NCBI RefSeq assembly: GCF_051622035.1
Contig: NC_135360.1
Location: 15,194,501 to 15,258,500 of the forward strand
Origin: Arctopsyche grandis
Lineage: Eukaryota; Arthropoda; Insecta; Trichoptera; Hydropsychidae
Direction of reading: 5' to 3'
Length of the DNA stretch: 64,000 nucleotides
Under the pieces are notes generated by a model that worked only from the letters and a program-made list of their open reading frames with translations, was not told the DNA's origin and made no database searches. A program made the position numbers and the translations under genes. How positions within the stretch are numbered: position 1 is the stretch's first letter; every line of letters starts with the position of its first letter. Of the stretch, positions 11,411 through 23,379 are shown piece by piece.

Positions 11411-12514
11411 TGATCGACCTTACACTGCATTTACATATGTACATACACTGCAACAAAGCAACTATCGGTCACATTCGGCGCTAGTCGTTCTATGTATGTA
11501 AACGCAGCATCCTCACTGCATGTTTCTTCGTAAATTAAATAACACTTTTTTGCTATCCGATTTATTACTGACCGGAATATCTATAAATCTATGTAAAGTC
11601 CCGAAAGCCTTTGTATTCGATAACGGCGCAAACGATTTCATTATCATTTAAAAACTGGGACAATATAAATTTTATAAAACAAATGCGAATTTATCGTAAG
11701 CATTTCATAAAATTTAGGTGAATTAAAAAATATATTATATGATTTAAAAATACAAATGTGCAATTTATCAATTTTTTTCTAATATATTAAAATAAAACAG
11801 CAATAGAAAAAAATTATAATAAGATTATAAAAACTAAAAAACACATAAAAACTCCTTTACTATAATACGTGTACACGTAAAATAATAAAATAAGCAATTA
11901 GACTAAAAACCTCTAAGAAATAAATACAAAAAAAAAAAAAACACTTGAAAAAATAAATATAAATACAAAGTCCATAGTTTTATCTACTAGGTCAGCATTT
12001 TAATACAAAATGCGGGCATTTGATAAGCTACTTTTACAAAAAAAAGATCTTCCATATATAGGATCAGCAATATCTCAACCGACAATCATCCAAATTGATC
12101 CACTCTGTATAATAGGTATTTAATCTTAATAACTCGTGAATTAAGAATTTGTGAATTAAACTGCAAATTTGTTGTTGTTAAAATTATGGAAGTTTTTCAA
12201 TTATACTTATTAAATGATCGAAACATTTTTTTTTATACTAAAAATAAAATATTTGCTCAATGCACAATTTATTTTATTCCAATGCGAAATTGATTCATTC
12301 TAAGTAGGAGATTAAAGGGTATAGGATCTAAGTAGGGTTAAATCGTACCCTTTAAAAATTACGAAAATATTTTAATCGTTTTCGTGAATATTTATTATAG
12401 TGAAATTTAAATGATTTACTTATAAATCTTTTATAAGTAGAGTTTGGATGATAAAATAATATGTAATTATTTTAAACTATCCGGATAATAACTTGTATGT
12501 AAATGCATATGTAT
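11411..12514. other. AT-rich non-coding DNA
   Basis: Low-complexity AT-rich sequence without protein-like frames. Nothing specific was seen apart from A-rich tracts near 11,930. Confidence 0.5.
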
Positions 12515-13245
12515 ATATTCGATGTTTGCCTCTTCTCCTACATCTGCCTGCTCAAATGGTCCTGATAGTCGTGATTCTGTTGTGACTGTGTTGGCTTCTT
12601 CTTCTGCTTCCTCTTCCGTTTCGTCTCCATTGGCTCAACCTCCGTTGGCTCAATCAAAACTGCCATTTTTTGTCTCAAAGAAAGTCACGCGCCAAACTGG
12701 GAGACCGAAAATTGGTAATTTATTACCAAAATGTACGAGGTCTCAGGACAAAGCTGGCTGCGTTTAATTCAGCCGTTTCTACTATTTGTGATGATATGGT
12801 AGCACTAACGGAAACATGGTTGACTTCATCATTTTTTGATGCTGAACTTTTTGATTCTTCCTGGAGGGTGCATCGTCGCGATAGAGTAGATCGACGTGGT
12901 GGTGGTGTATTATTTGCTTGTCGTGATTGGTTTCGGTCAGTCCGGATGACAAATTTTGAAACTCTATCTGGTGAGGACTTATGGAATTCATAACTTGAAA
13001 ATCATAATCGAGAAAGAATATTACGAAATACAAAAACCTTGTAAACATAGGATGAATTCAAGACAATAAACGATATATAATAATAATTATTATTATTTTT
13101 AGTTGTTTGTGTATATATATGTTTTGTTTTTGTTATGTCTAATTTATTATTTTGTTTCTTGTCTTTTCTGTTATATTTTTGACCATTGTGGCGCATTAGG
13201 AATTCCTGTAATGCTACAACGGTCCAATCTTAAATAAATAAATAT
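12515..13245 (+). mobile_element. Internally deleted non-LTR retrotransposon (5' endonuclease piece joined to 3' tail)
   Basis: A frame from 12,522 has a serine-rich stretch. After a frame change, the reading from about 12,680 gives LVIYYQNVRGLRTKL, then VALTETWL and HRRDRVDRRGGGVLFACRD. These are the N-terminal motifs of the APE-type endonuclease of LINEs ('YQNVRGLRTK', 'L.ETWL', 'GGGV'). The endonuclease stops after roughly 100 residues. The sequence then jumps to an AT-rich 3' UTR-like tail ending at a poly(A)/AATAAA-rich end near 13,230-13,262. Most of the endonuclease and all of the reverse transcriptase are missing. Confidence 0.65.
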
Positions 13246-13799
13246 ATTTAATTTAATAAAAAAAATCTGAACCACGTGCAATAAGTGAAAACATTTTTTA
13301 TACAGCACAAGATATAGATAAAGTAAATACATTAAAAACAATTATGTGTCACAGTTCTTGACATACAGATAATAATTGTGTGTCAAGATGTTTAATGAGG
13401 TTTCATGTTAAAAAAAAGCATTACATTACCTTTTTACGTAAAAGTCAAATATTATATTACACAAAATTGAACCGTCGATTGAACCTTTGCATAAATTGTT
13501 TTTTTTTACTCCTACATATGCACATACGTATGTATATATTTTGTATTTTACAAATAGAAACATAAAAAATAGGGGATTATATTTCATTATATACCCTTTT
13601 AAATTGAAGAATCCATATATACAATTTGTACAAGATAAGGTGCAAAGACGTGACATCTTGTTGTATCTTGATATCGCACTTGATTTATAGCGTGGATGCG
13701 GTTTACATAGTTACCATGGAAGATTTGCTTTCCTTTTTTATGTTGAATATACACATGTATGTACATAATACAAACATATACATACAAACGTCACTCATT

Positions 13800-14340
13800 C
13801 ATTTTCACATTTTCAGTATATTATTTTGCACCGCTCGTAAACGAGACCTTTTCGGCTTTTCTTCGCCGTCGAAAGGCATTTCGGCTCGATGTTGTCATCC
13901 ACGAATAAATCCGGACAAATATGCCAGGCATTTCCCAGACGCGCATTGTGTCCCTTCCGCTGCCTTTTGTCCTAGGCACGATCCCGTCTCGGACACACGA
14001 CATTCAACACAATTTGGTTTCGGTTATTATTTACGATCGGGGTACGGGGCCATACGTCAGGATTAGGCCGACAATTGAACAATGACGAGACCCAAAATGT
14101 TCGAGCGCCGAGGAGCATTCCAACGTTGACCATTTTATTGGCGACGCACTAAAATATAATACTACCCAAAACGTATCCTCCCCCTCCTCCCACGAGTCGT
14201 TAGATCGAATGTCGATTGTATACTTTGCGAATAAACTTCGTGTCGGAGTCCGAAGATCGCTAAGATTGCGCCAGAAAAAACAAAACGACGACACTAATCC
14301 CACGGCGAATACAGATAGCCGTCTCTGAAAAGAATTATGG
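13800..14340. promoter_or_regulatory. GC-richer candidate conserved non-coding block
   Basis: About 540 bp of mixed-composition sequence rich in CpG words between AT-rich flanks. Open frames of 60-146 codons occur in several frames on both strands, but none shows a domain or repeat similarity. No copy is seen elsewhere in the window, which argues against a transposon. A regulatory role is inferred. Confidence 0.3.
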
Positions 14341-14799
14341 AACTATTTACGAACTAAATTTAATCGAAAGAATTTTCATTCATTCCGTTGAAAAATAAAT
14401 AATCGGATCGCGTATAATAATAAATTTGAAAGGTCAGGACTTGATGAGTAAGAAGCTTTTCCTTGTATAATATATTTCCCGCGTCAAAAGAACACATTAA
14501 TATACGTATAGCATATGTATAGGTATATAACATACACACGGACCCGTGTATTGTCATGCATAGAATAAATTCAAAATGTGAATAAATTAAAAATACAAGT
14601 GGAAATTTTTTAATGAAAACTTTTTGCACAAAATTTTCAGACGATCGATTACGCAAGCGAGGCGACCTCCGTCGATTTAAAAATGTTTATTTATTATTAA
14701 TATTTTCCTGTCTACCGTGAAAATCAAAAATCCCGCAGACCATATACATACATAGTTTTTTTCCCCCACTCGAATATATAAATATGACGAGTGTGATGA

Positions 14800-15375
14800 G
14801 TCGGTGACGTAAAATCCAGACGTGCAATTAGCGCTCGTTAGCGATCGACAACTATAATATGTGCAGTTTTAATTATTAAACTTCTACAAAAATCGGGGAG
14901 TTCCACAAATCACGTCATCTCAAAACCACTATTTCCGCAATGAATGTCGTAATCCGACATTCATTTACATAAAAACAAGTAAACACGTGAGTAATTGAGC
15001 TCTCTCGTGAATAGCGCAGAACTATGCAAGGTGGAAATGGTCGGTTTTTCCTCATTTTTCTCGATTGGACTTGGTTGATTTTAACATTTGACTACTTCCA
15101 AGAATCTATTTATAGAATTTTCACCTTATGATGAGTAAAAATGTGTATATGAATAGTGGAAAAGTGATGGTTTGCGATGCGTGCGGCACGATTTTAGCTG
15201 ACGTGCGAGTTTGTTACGCAACGACGTCTGGACGCCAGACGCTGACCGGAAGACACTTTTATTAATCACTGTTTTTCACTGCCACTGCCATTAGGCAGTT
15301 TTCTTTTGTGAAAAGCTGCCGCTAGCTGTCACTGACATCGCTATCCGAAATCTGCCCGTTCGTTCGTTCATACAC
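14800..15375. promoter_or_regulatory. Second candidate regulatory block
   Basis: CpG-containing sequence (for example GTGCGGCACGATTTTAGC and CGACGTCTGGACGCCAGACG, the latter a near palindrome) with no coding frame. It is followed by a short (CA)n run near 15,370. Basis is composition only. Confidence 0.25.
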
Positions 15376-15574
15376 ACACACACTATTTTTCACTGAAAGA
15401 CATTCAAACTTCAAAACTGAATAAATAGACGAGTATATAAAAAGTCATAGTCAAAATATAAATAGAATAGACGAATGGATGATTTATTGTCTTTTGGTTC
15501 CCAAAGAGTTTCAACAATATTCATATGTCTAATGTCAAATAATCTCATAATTAAATTTTATATGTATTATATGT

Positions 15575-15892
15575 ACATATATGAGCCGTTGTATTTGAAA
15601 GTCCAATTTTCAGTTCCAAAAACACTATTTCTGCTAGACTTAATTCACAAATTTTAGTGACTTATTTTAATTTTATATGTCCAGAATCCCGGAAAAGGGG
15701 AATAAATGTATTGCAATAATATTGTGTTGCAATATTATTAATAATAATATTAATATAATAATAAATGTATTCCAATAATAATAATAATATTAATAATTTT
15801 AAATATTGTTAAACGCAAAGCTTTATAATAGATGTTTTGCGAAATGAAGAAAAGTGGACTTATGCCACTTTCAAATATAACGGCTCATATAG
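15575..15892. mobile_element. MITE with ATGAGCCGTTGTATTTGAAA termini
   Basis: The left end (ATGAGCCGTTGTATTTGAAA) is matched by the inverted right end (TTTCAAATATAACGGCTCAT). The interior carries the TTCAGTTCCAAAAACACTAT and ATGTCCAGAATCCCGGAAAA words seen in the copies at 6.29-6.77 and 35.57-35.84 kb. An AATAAT-rich expansion fills the middle. Confidence 0.65.
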
Positions 15893-16202
15893 TATACTTG
15901 CATACATATGTACATATATTTCATTTCACGACTGTTTACAGTAGGGGTAAAAAAATATTGGATTCCTATTCATGAGTTTAAATGTTCTTTCCAATGGAAA
16001 TCGAATATTTTGGAGCTCGCGTATGCTAGAAGATTGTAACATTTTAAGAATCAAGATTTATATTTGAACTACATAGTGCAAAGACTAATAATAATAAATC
16101 TAATTAAATTGACTACATAATATTTGAAGAACAACAAACCTGTTCGCAATACGTTTGAAAACCGCGAAAAATAAACATATTATACATACGTACAAATAAT
16201 GT

Positions 16203-16785
16203 ATGGGCCTGTATCTAAATGGTCCATATACATATGTATGTATATGGGCCTGTATCTAAATGGTCAGTTACTACCTGTTATTTCCATTTTTGGACATTAA
16301 ATTTAATGATATCAAAATGGTCAGTTAGAATTATAAACGGTCCATCCAATTATCCATCGGTCAGTTAATAAATAAAATGGTCTGTAATTATTTGAATAGC
16401 AGCTATTTATATAAAAGGACACACATATGTAAATAGTGTGTCTTTAGGAAAATCGGGAAACATAAAAACAAAAATAATCTCTGATTTGAACGTTCTTGTA
16501 AAAAAATACATGAAATATTGTTAGAAAAATTCAAATATCTAATTAATTGACAATATTAAAAAAAACATTTACGAAAATTCTAAAATGTGTCTTGGTCAAG
16601 TAGATTCAGAGAATTCAGCCCATGCGGTGTCGTATAATGTAAAATATTGTTTTTTACTGACCATTCATTGTTGTATTACTAAACGTTTATTGTTATTACT
16701 GACCGCTTTTATGAATACTCACTAACCTTTATTTAATATGGTAATTGACCCTTTTTGTATCTAGAAACTGACCAAAAAATTTTTG
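16203..16785. repeat. Element built of AATGGTCAGTTA-type units
   Basis: The left half carries CCTGTATCTAAATGGTC twice and several AATGGTCAGTTA units. The right half has the inverse forms (TTACTGACCATTC, TTACTGACCG, TATCTAGAAACTGACCAAAA). The terminal TATCTA..TGGTCAGTT words are in inverted orientation, suggesting a non-autonomous element with iterated ends. No coding content. Confidence 0.45.
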
Positions 16786-17577
16786 CTTATATGTATATGT
16801 ATACATAGATTAAAAAGTAAATGACTCCGAGAAGCTGGGAATTTTCCAATGAGCAGTTATATGTACAAGAGGTTAAATTTTCATCGAAATTTTATGTAAG
16901 CCGCTAAAAAAATACAACAATGTTTGATCCTATTCAACGGTAGCCCAATGAGAAATTTCATCATTACAATAAATACCATGGAAAATATTTACTACAATCC
17001 TGAGAAACAATGAAACAAATATGACATTCACAGACATTGAAATAAGCATGTAATATTTCATTTGGATTTGGTAAGAGTATTGTTATATAGAAATTACACT
17101 ACATACTTACTTACTATGTATGAAAATACATGCATTCTAATGTAGGTACTCAATGATATTTTGATTCACAAAATCATATTTTAAGTTCATGCATTTCATA
17201 TTGATTTATTCGGTATATAATAAATATAATGTAAAATTCAGAGAAATCTTATAATAATAGAAACGCCTTTACAAATAAATAAATTGTTTCAATTTTACGC
17301 GGTACGTATCCATAACTACGCTAAAACGCACCGAATACAAACAGGGTTATCACATATTCACTACAGATATCAAAGTTTTATTTTGATATAGATTTATTTA
17401 CAATTTGAATATATGGTGGTATTGGGCGTTGATGGCCAATCTTTTCTCAGTTGGCGGATTATTTTTATCCACTTTTTTTTATTTGTCTGTCCTTGAGAAC
17501 TCTTTAAGTAACGTGTAATGTATAGTTTCAACAAAAATATGTATAATACAAAATGAACAATGTTTATATTAACACTT

Positions 17578-17698
17578 TACTGTCCGCTCACGCGTATATG
17601 CGTGAATAAAAACTTTGAGTAAAAGTCCGCTCACGCGTATATGCGTGAATAAAAACTTTGCGTAAACGTCCGCTCACGCGTATATACGTGAATAAAAT
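17578..17698. repeat. Three tandem ~47-bp units with a CACGCGTATATGCGTG palindrome
   Basis: The unit begins GTCCGCTCACGCGTATATGC and continues GTGAATAAAAACTTTG. It occurs near 17,581, 17,627 and 17,668. The third copy is truncated and has a TATACGTG variant that keeps the palindrome complete. Each unit has an internal 16-bp palindrome around GCGTATATGC, unlike the flanks. Confidence 0.75.
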
Positions 17699-17929
17699 TA
17701 GCTTGCACTTTGTGTACATACACGCACACAAAAGCAAATTCCCATACATATATGTATGCATACATATCTTTATGTGTGTATGTATATCTATATGTATTTA
17801 TTTTAACGCTGAGATGATCTCATCATCGGTTAAAGGTCATCTGAAAATCTTGATTTACTTTTTTTATATAATAAAATTTTTGAATTGAGAAAAAAAATTT
17901 AAAATATTCTCATCATCTTAACGATATAA

Positions 17930-19900
17930 TTAATTGCAAAATTTAAAATGCAATAATTTTTTGTACCAGGGTAACCATCCTTTTTTTATAGAAAAAAATT
18001 TTTGATGTGGGAAAAAAAATCTAAAAATTTTTTAAAAGTCTTTTAGCTATAAATAATTGTGAAAATTAAAATAAAATAATTTTTTGGACTGAGGTGACCA
18101 ACCTTTTTTTTTACAACAAAATCAGATGAAGTCAGAAAAAAAAGAAAAAATATTAAAATCATTTTTGGGCTATAAATGATTGCAAAATTTTAAATATAAT
18201 AATATTTTGACTAGGGTAACCAGCCTTTTTTTATTCAAAAATTTCTTCAAGTTGAAAATAAAATTTAAAAATATTCCTATAGTTTTTATGCCATAAATGA
18301 TGACAAAATTTCAAATAAAATAGTTTTTTGGAGTAGGGTAACCAAACTCTTTATATAACTTTTTTTTTAAAGCTAGAAAACATCTAAAAATATAACCATC
18401 ATCTCTGTGATATAAATTATTGCAAAATTAAAAATATGATCATTTTTTGACTAGGGTAACCAGGGTTTTTATACAAAAATTTTTTTCGAGTTGGAAATAA
18501 AATTTAAAAGTCTTAATGCTATAAATATTGCAAGCTTAAAATATTACTTTTGAGACAGGGCTTACCAATCTTTTCATACAACAATTTTTAATGTGAAAAA
18601 ACAATCAATATAATATGTAAGTAATGTTTAATGACAATTTATTATTATTTTAATTTAAAAAATAAATAAACTTAATTTAAATTTTAAAATTTGTATATCG
18701 TTAAAAAATATTTTTAAAAAATTTGAATATTTAATAATTTTAAAATAAAATTAGATCGAATCAAGATACAGTTAAAAATGTATGTATGTTTAACTTTAAG
18801 CGAGAAAAAATCCAAAAATATTCCCATCGTTTAAATGCTTTCAATTATTCTAAAATTTAAAATAAAATACTATAATTTTTTGACTACAGTAACCAGCCTT
18901 TTTTATACAACAAAAAAAAATATTAAAATATTCCCACCGTTCTTATACAAAACTTAAAATAAAATAGATTTTCAAAATAAATTAGATTATTTTGTCAATT
19001 AAAAAAATTCGTTGTATAAAAAAGGCTGGTTACCCTAATAAAATTTATAGTATATTAAATTTTAATCATAAAGATGATGGGAATATTTTGAGATGTTTTC
19101 TGACTTAAAAAAAAATTGTTGTATAACAAGGTTGGTTGCCCTAGTCAAAAAATCTATTTTATTTTAAATTTTGCATAGGGACGACGGGAATATTTTTCGA
19201 TTTTAATCTCACTACAAAAATTTTGCTGTATAAAAAAGCCTGGTTACCCTAATTAAAATTTTATAGTATTTTAAATTTTAATCATAAAGAAGATAGGAAT
19301 ATTTGTAGATGTTTTCTCGCTTAAAAAAAAATGTTGTATAAAAAGGATGGTTACCTTAGTCCAAAAAATTATTTGATTTTAAATTTTGTCATCATTCATA
19401 GGTCATAGCATAAAAACAATGAGAATATTTTTAGATTTTATTTACAACTTGAAAATATTGTTGCGTAGGGGTGGGTGGAGGATCTAAGTAAAAGGCCAAA
19501 GTCGTTTCACAGCATTTATTGGTGATTAAGGAGATACACGCACTGGCAGTGCTCCGTCCAGAATGTCTTGATATCGCCTTATAACGGATAGGTCTCTCAG
19601 GGCATCTTCAACGTCCGATTTGCTTTCCTATTGTTATGGTCACGTACTAGATGTCCCACGCTACCGCTGTGGGTTCTGAGAACTCTACCGGAATGCGACC
19701 CCGAGCTACCACTATTCCCGCTAAGTGCATTCGGGGGAGATAATCCCCGAAACCAATTATAACAGTCACACAGTCTCTGGGATGCTATTCGGCCTAATCC
19801 GATTGCACTTACTCGGCCTAATCCGATTGTACGTAACAATATTTTTTGTATACAAAAAGGCTGGTTACCCTAGTCAATATTTAATCATATTTTAAATATT
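17930..19900. repeat. Diverged ~120-bp repeat array that switches orientation
   Basis: A unit containing GACTAGGGTAACCAGCCTTT and then TTTTTATACAA recurs near 17,965, 18,088, 18,210, 18,333, 18,452, 18,556 and 18,885 in one orientation. It then appears inverted (AAAGGCTGGTTACCCTAGTC) near 19,026, 19,130, 19,240, 19,345 and 19,858. The turning point is near 18,960-19,010. Copies are diverged from each other by point changes and A/T tract length. A solo LTR at 19,459-19,838 splits the last part of the array. Confidence 0.75.
19459..19838 (-). mobile_element. Solo LTR with 4-bp ATAT target duplication
   Basis: Read on the minus strand it starts TGTTACGTACAATCGG and ends CCACCCACCCCTACGCAACA, so it has TG...CA ends with short imperfect inverted tips. 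ATAT lies directly on both sides. A poly(A)-type AATAAATGCTGTGAA lies near the 3' end. It is homologous along most of its length to 59,440-59,842 (shared ACGGAGCACTGCCAGTGCGT and GTTCTCAGAAC words). No internal coding region is attached, so it is a solo LTR. It sits inside the inverted repeat array. Confidence 0.8.
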
Positions 19901-19929
19901 GCAACTTCTTCAGTAGGATTCATCATTGG

Positions 19930-22050
19930 TGAGTATGAATGTAAGTAATTAAAAATATGGTTTGTACGTTCAAACCAACTCACTCACTTCTGGGGTATGC
20001 TGGTATCACTTCTGGGGTATGGTGGATGCTGGTGTTGTCTAACACTAACCATACTTTTTCAAGATTAATACTTAATCTTTGAGAAAAACCGAGTTTAACA
20101 TTATTATTTTGACATCTTGGTCTTGAACTTTCGCAATTTACAAAAAAAAAATAAAATGTCATCTCGTAATTATTAATGGCTAAAGAGTATTTTTTAAATA
20201 AAAAAGCTAGAGAATCACCGAATCAAAATTGTTAATGTATTTACATAAAAAATACAGTTAGAGAATAATTCTTGGAAAATAAATTTTATGACCTGTTAAA
20301 AATAGTTGCCTTTTTGAAAACCAAAATATCGCTTTACAAAAATGCAAGTTAAAGAAACACTGGATCTTTAAAAAATTTAAAACACAGATGATACTGTTCT
20401 CAAGAATTCACTAGTTGATTTGGGATACTAAAAAAATATACTTATACTTTACAGTTAATTTAAATTAAACCCAAATATCCTATTTAAAGATTATTCTAAG
20501 CAACTATTATTCCGAAGTAATTACAAATTGTCTCATTTTAAAATGTGTGAAAAATGATTTTATTCTTCACATTTTTGGAATTTTAATTTACCATGGTCTG
20601 TCTATTACTGTCCACTACTACAAACTTCAGTTTTATGCTATTTTTATATTCATAGGCTATTCGGATGAAATTTACGTAATTTATTATTTTTTAACATTAA
20701 TTCGCGTACTCCAGTTTAAAATCCCTGGTTTTAATTTTTAGATGTTTGCAGAGTGATATAATGAACACTGTTTCAAAATATCACTACAATACGATCATTA
20801 TTCTAGAAGTAATCAAATGCACAAAAAAGGCTTTTTTTCTATTGAAACTGAAATCGGCCCGGATTATGGTGAAAATGGTCGCGCACATTTCCGGACATGG
20901 GTGAAAACAATCCACGCGTGAAAGCGGGCGGTAAGGTGTTAATTGAACTTAAATAATTGGTCATTAATATAATTAAGTATGCGGCGCCACCAAGAGAGAT
21001 GTTTTTAAATTTATTTAAAAATAATTTTTACATTTCTCTGATGCCACCCCTGAAATGTTATGTAGAATGCGGGCGATCGCCAACACACTGTTAAAAACTG
21101 TCAAACTACGATTTTAATTGAATAACATGCTACTTAAATGATCAATTTACTTATAAAAATGTATCCCATGTTGTTTATTGTGTGTTTTTGAATGCATTGT
21201 GCAATTTTTAGCGATGCACTTGCCCATTGCCCTTGCCCAGAGAAGTTTTTATCGGACATATGTACATCGACCACCAAGCATCAAATACGACTGATGCTAA
21301 AATTATTTAGGAATGTCTGTGGACAATCGTCACTTGACAACAATATAACGCCTAAACCCACTTCTATTATTATAATTTTTTTTCTCTGGTAAAAATACGG
21401 AAATAAAGATAAAAATTTACTCACATATATGTATATAAGTATATGTATATAAGTATATGAAGAGTTCAACGTCAACCACCTCAATTTGCCTAAAAAATAT
21501 CATATAATATAATCAATATAAAATAAAAAAAACATATTCAATATTACATATATATACATACTAGTTAAACGATGTTGAGTACTCGACTACATGCATTTGG
21601 TGGTTTTTAAGTTAACTACTAACTCGCCATTCAACAATCGATTGGCTGTTTAGACACGTACAATGAGGGGTAGCCACTTGACTAGTCACTTGCTCGCTCA
21701 GTTCACTGTATAGGTCGAGTAAACGTATATGTAGAAGATTACCATAGTTAAAAAATATTGACATATTTTTTGCTATTTTTGGCGTCAATGAAAATCCGAA
21801 TTAAAAATCAATTATTTTAATATCTACTCGTTCGTTACCTTGAAGGTGGATTTTGTCAATCATTTGTGAGTAAAATCTTGTCAAAAGCATATAAAATAAC
21901 TGTTTTAAAGGAAATCGCGTACAAGTTATTTAAAGAAAAAAAAACAAAAGAATATTTCTCATGTAACTTTTTATTAAAATTTTATTTTTGATTGTTTTAT
22001 TTCGAATGAAGAAATATGTATTACGATACAAGTCACTTATTTTCAGAAAA
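19930..22050. other. AT-rich non-coding DNA
   Basis: No protein-like frame, RNA gene or clear repeat was found across this stretch. The track of short frames reflects AT-rich sequence. A short GC patch at about 20,855-20,935 is unexplained. Confidence 0.4.
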
Positions 22051-22059
22051 TTCCTGACT

Positions 22060-23143
22060 GATTCGACTCCGACTCCGACTCCGATGCCGATTCCGATTCC
22101 AACTCGAACGATTTTAGTAAGACTTTTCTTAGGTATAAAATTTTTAGTAATAAAAATAATGGCGATTTTCAAAATAAAAAAATGAAAGCAATTGAAAAAA
22201 TCACTAAAAATTGTCATGTAACCCAATTTATTGAATTATTGAAATTAAATAGATATAAATAAAAAGAGTAAGTACATTCATAGTGTATGTGTATGAATTT
22301 CATACACAAATTAATCAATGAGAAAAATGAGAACAAAAAAAAAAGTATGAGACGGAGGAAATGATCGGTGTTGGCCTCAACACTTAAAATAGTGAAATTC
22401 AACGATGTTATTTTATTTTATTTTATTGTTACAATCAATATACACTCGTCATTACAGATCGCTCCAATGCGACGAGTGTACGATAACGGTCAGAAATACA
22501 ATAATACATATACAATCAGAATACATAGCATATAACAATTAATCAGTACAGAAATAATAATCATAGAGACATCTATGGATTATTTTTAGATTTTTGTGTA
22601 CAATTATTATTACAATTTTTATACATATAATAAACAAGAAATTATAGAGATGTCTATAGAGATATCTATAGATTTCAGATGACTGTGCATAATTTTTACA
22701 AATTATAAACACAGATTTTGTGACAATAGGAAATGATCTAATACCAATTTTTCAGGAACCGTTTCAACAATGATCAGATAAAATTGATGAGACAAACTCT
22801 GATAGAGAAACGATCGATTTGGAGTCACAAAACCCCCAAACTTAACCAGCAGTTTGACGAGGACACGAACCTTCGACCTCAGTGGTGCTAAATATATACG
22901 CTACCATTAAGCCAAACTGCTGGCTATTATGAATAATGTATTTTAAAATTATGATTTTTATAAAGAAATTATAAAATTTAAATTTACTTCAATAAAATTA
23001 GAGACTCTAGTTGACACATACCGTAATACTATTTATTAAAGAAAATAATAAAAATGAGTCAGAGTCGGTTGATTTTTTACGACTACGACTCCGCTTGAAA
23101 TGCTTCGACTCCACGACTCCGAATCCAACTCCACAGAGCTGCT
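22060..23143. mobile_element. GAGTCGG-type element split by a SINE
   Basis: The left part begins with a GACTCCGACTCCGA repeat and shares ATCACTAAAAATTGTCATG and AACCCAATTTATTGAATTAT with the element at 9.78 kb. The right end, read inverted, is AGCTCTGTGGAGTTGG, matching the CTGTGGAGTCGG terminus of that family. A tRNA-derived SINE (22,409-22,925) interrupts it, so this element is older than the SINE insertion. Confidence 0.55.
22409..22925 (-). mobile_element. tRNA-derived SINE, copy 1
   Basis: On the minus strand the head reads AGCCAGCAGTTTGGCTTAAT and GGTAGCGT (RNA polymerase III A box), followed about 35 nt later by GGTTCGTGTCC (B box). A body of about 430 bp follows, including GATCATTGTTGAAACGGTTC and TATAGATATCTCTATAGACA, and the element ends in a TTTTATTGTAACA-like AATAAAATAAAATAAA tail. 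It is collinear with 27,071-27,600 along its whole length. The head folds as a tRNA only roughly, so it is a SINE and not a tRNA gene. Confidence 0.75.
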
Positions 23144-23379
23144 TTTCATATATAAAAAACAGAATGCCTCCCCATGCAAAAAATCAATGGGCTTTCCTCC
23201 AACAATATGTAAAAAAGTGTAAGTATTTTTACGATTTTTACGAGACGGGAGGCAAAGCTCCTCCATGAAATCTATCTCGTTTTAAAAATAATATTCACCG
23301 TAAAGTTTCAATTTGAAAAAATTCAAACTTGAAATAATTGAAAGGAAAATCTATTCTCGAAAGTAAAGCTTCCGTTTTT

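Noticed and set aside
13800-14340. A 146-codon plus-strand frame as a host exon
   Set aside because: Its N-terminal half runs through AT-rich DNA, and its C-terminal half overlaps comparable frames on the other strand. No domain was seen.
22845-22925. tRNA gene candidates (also 27,071-27,145 and 29,978-30,050)
   Set aside because: A and B boxes are present, but the stems do not pair as a functional tRNA and the first two extend into a repeated body, so they are SINE heads or relics.
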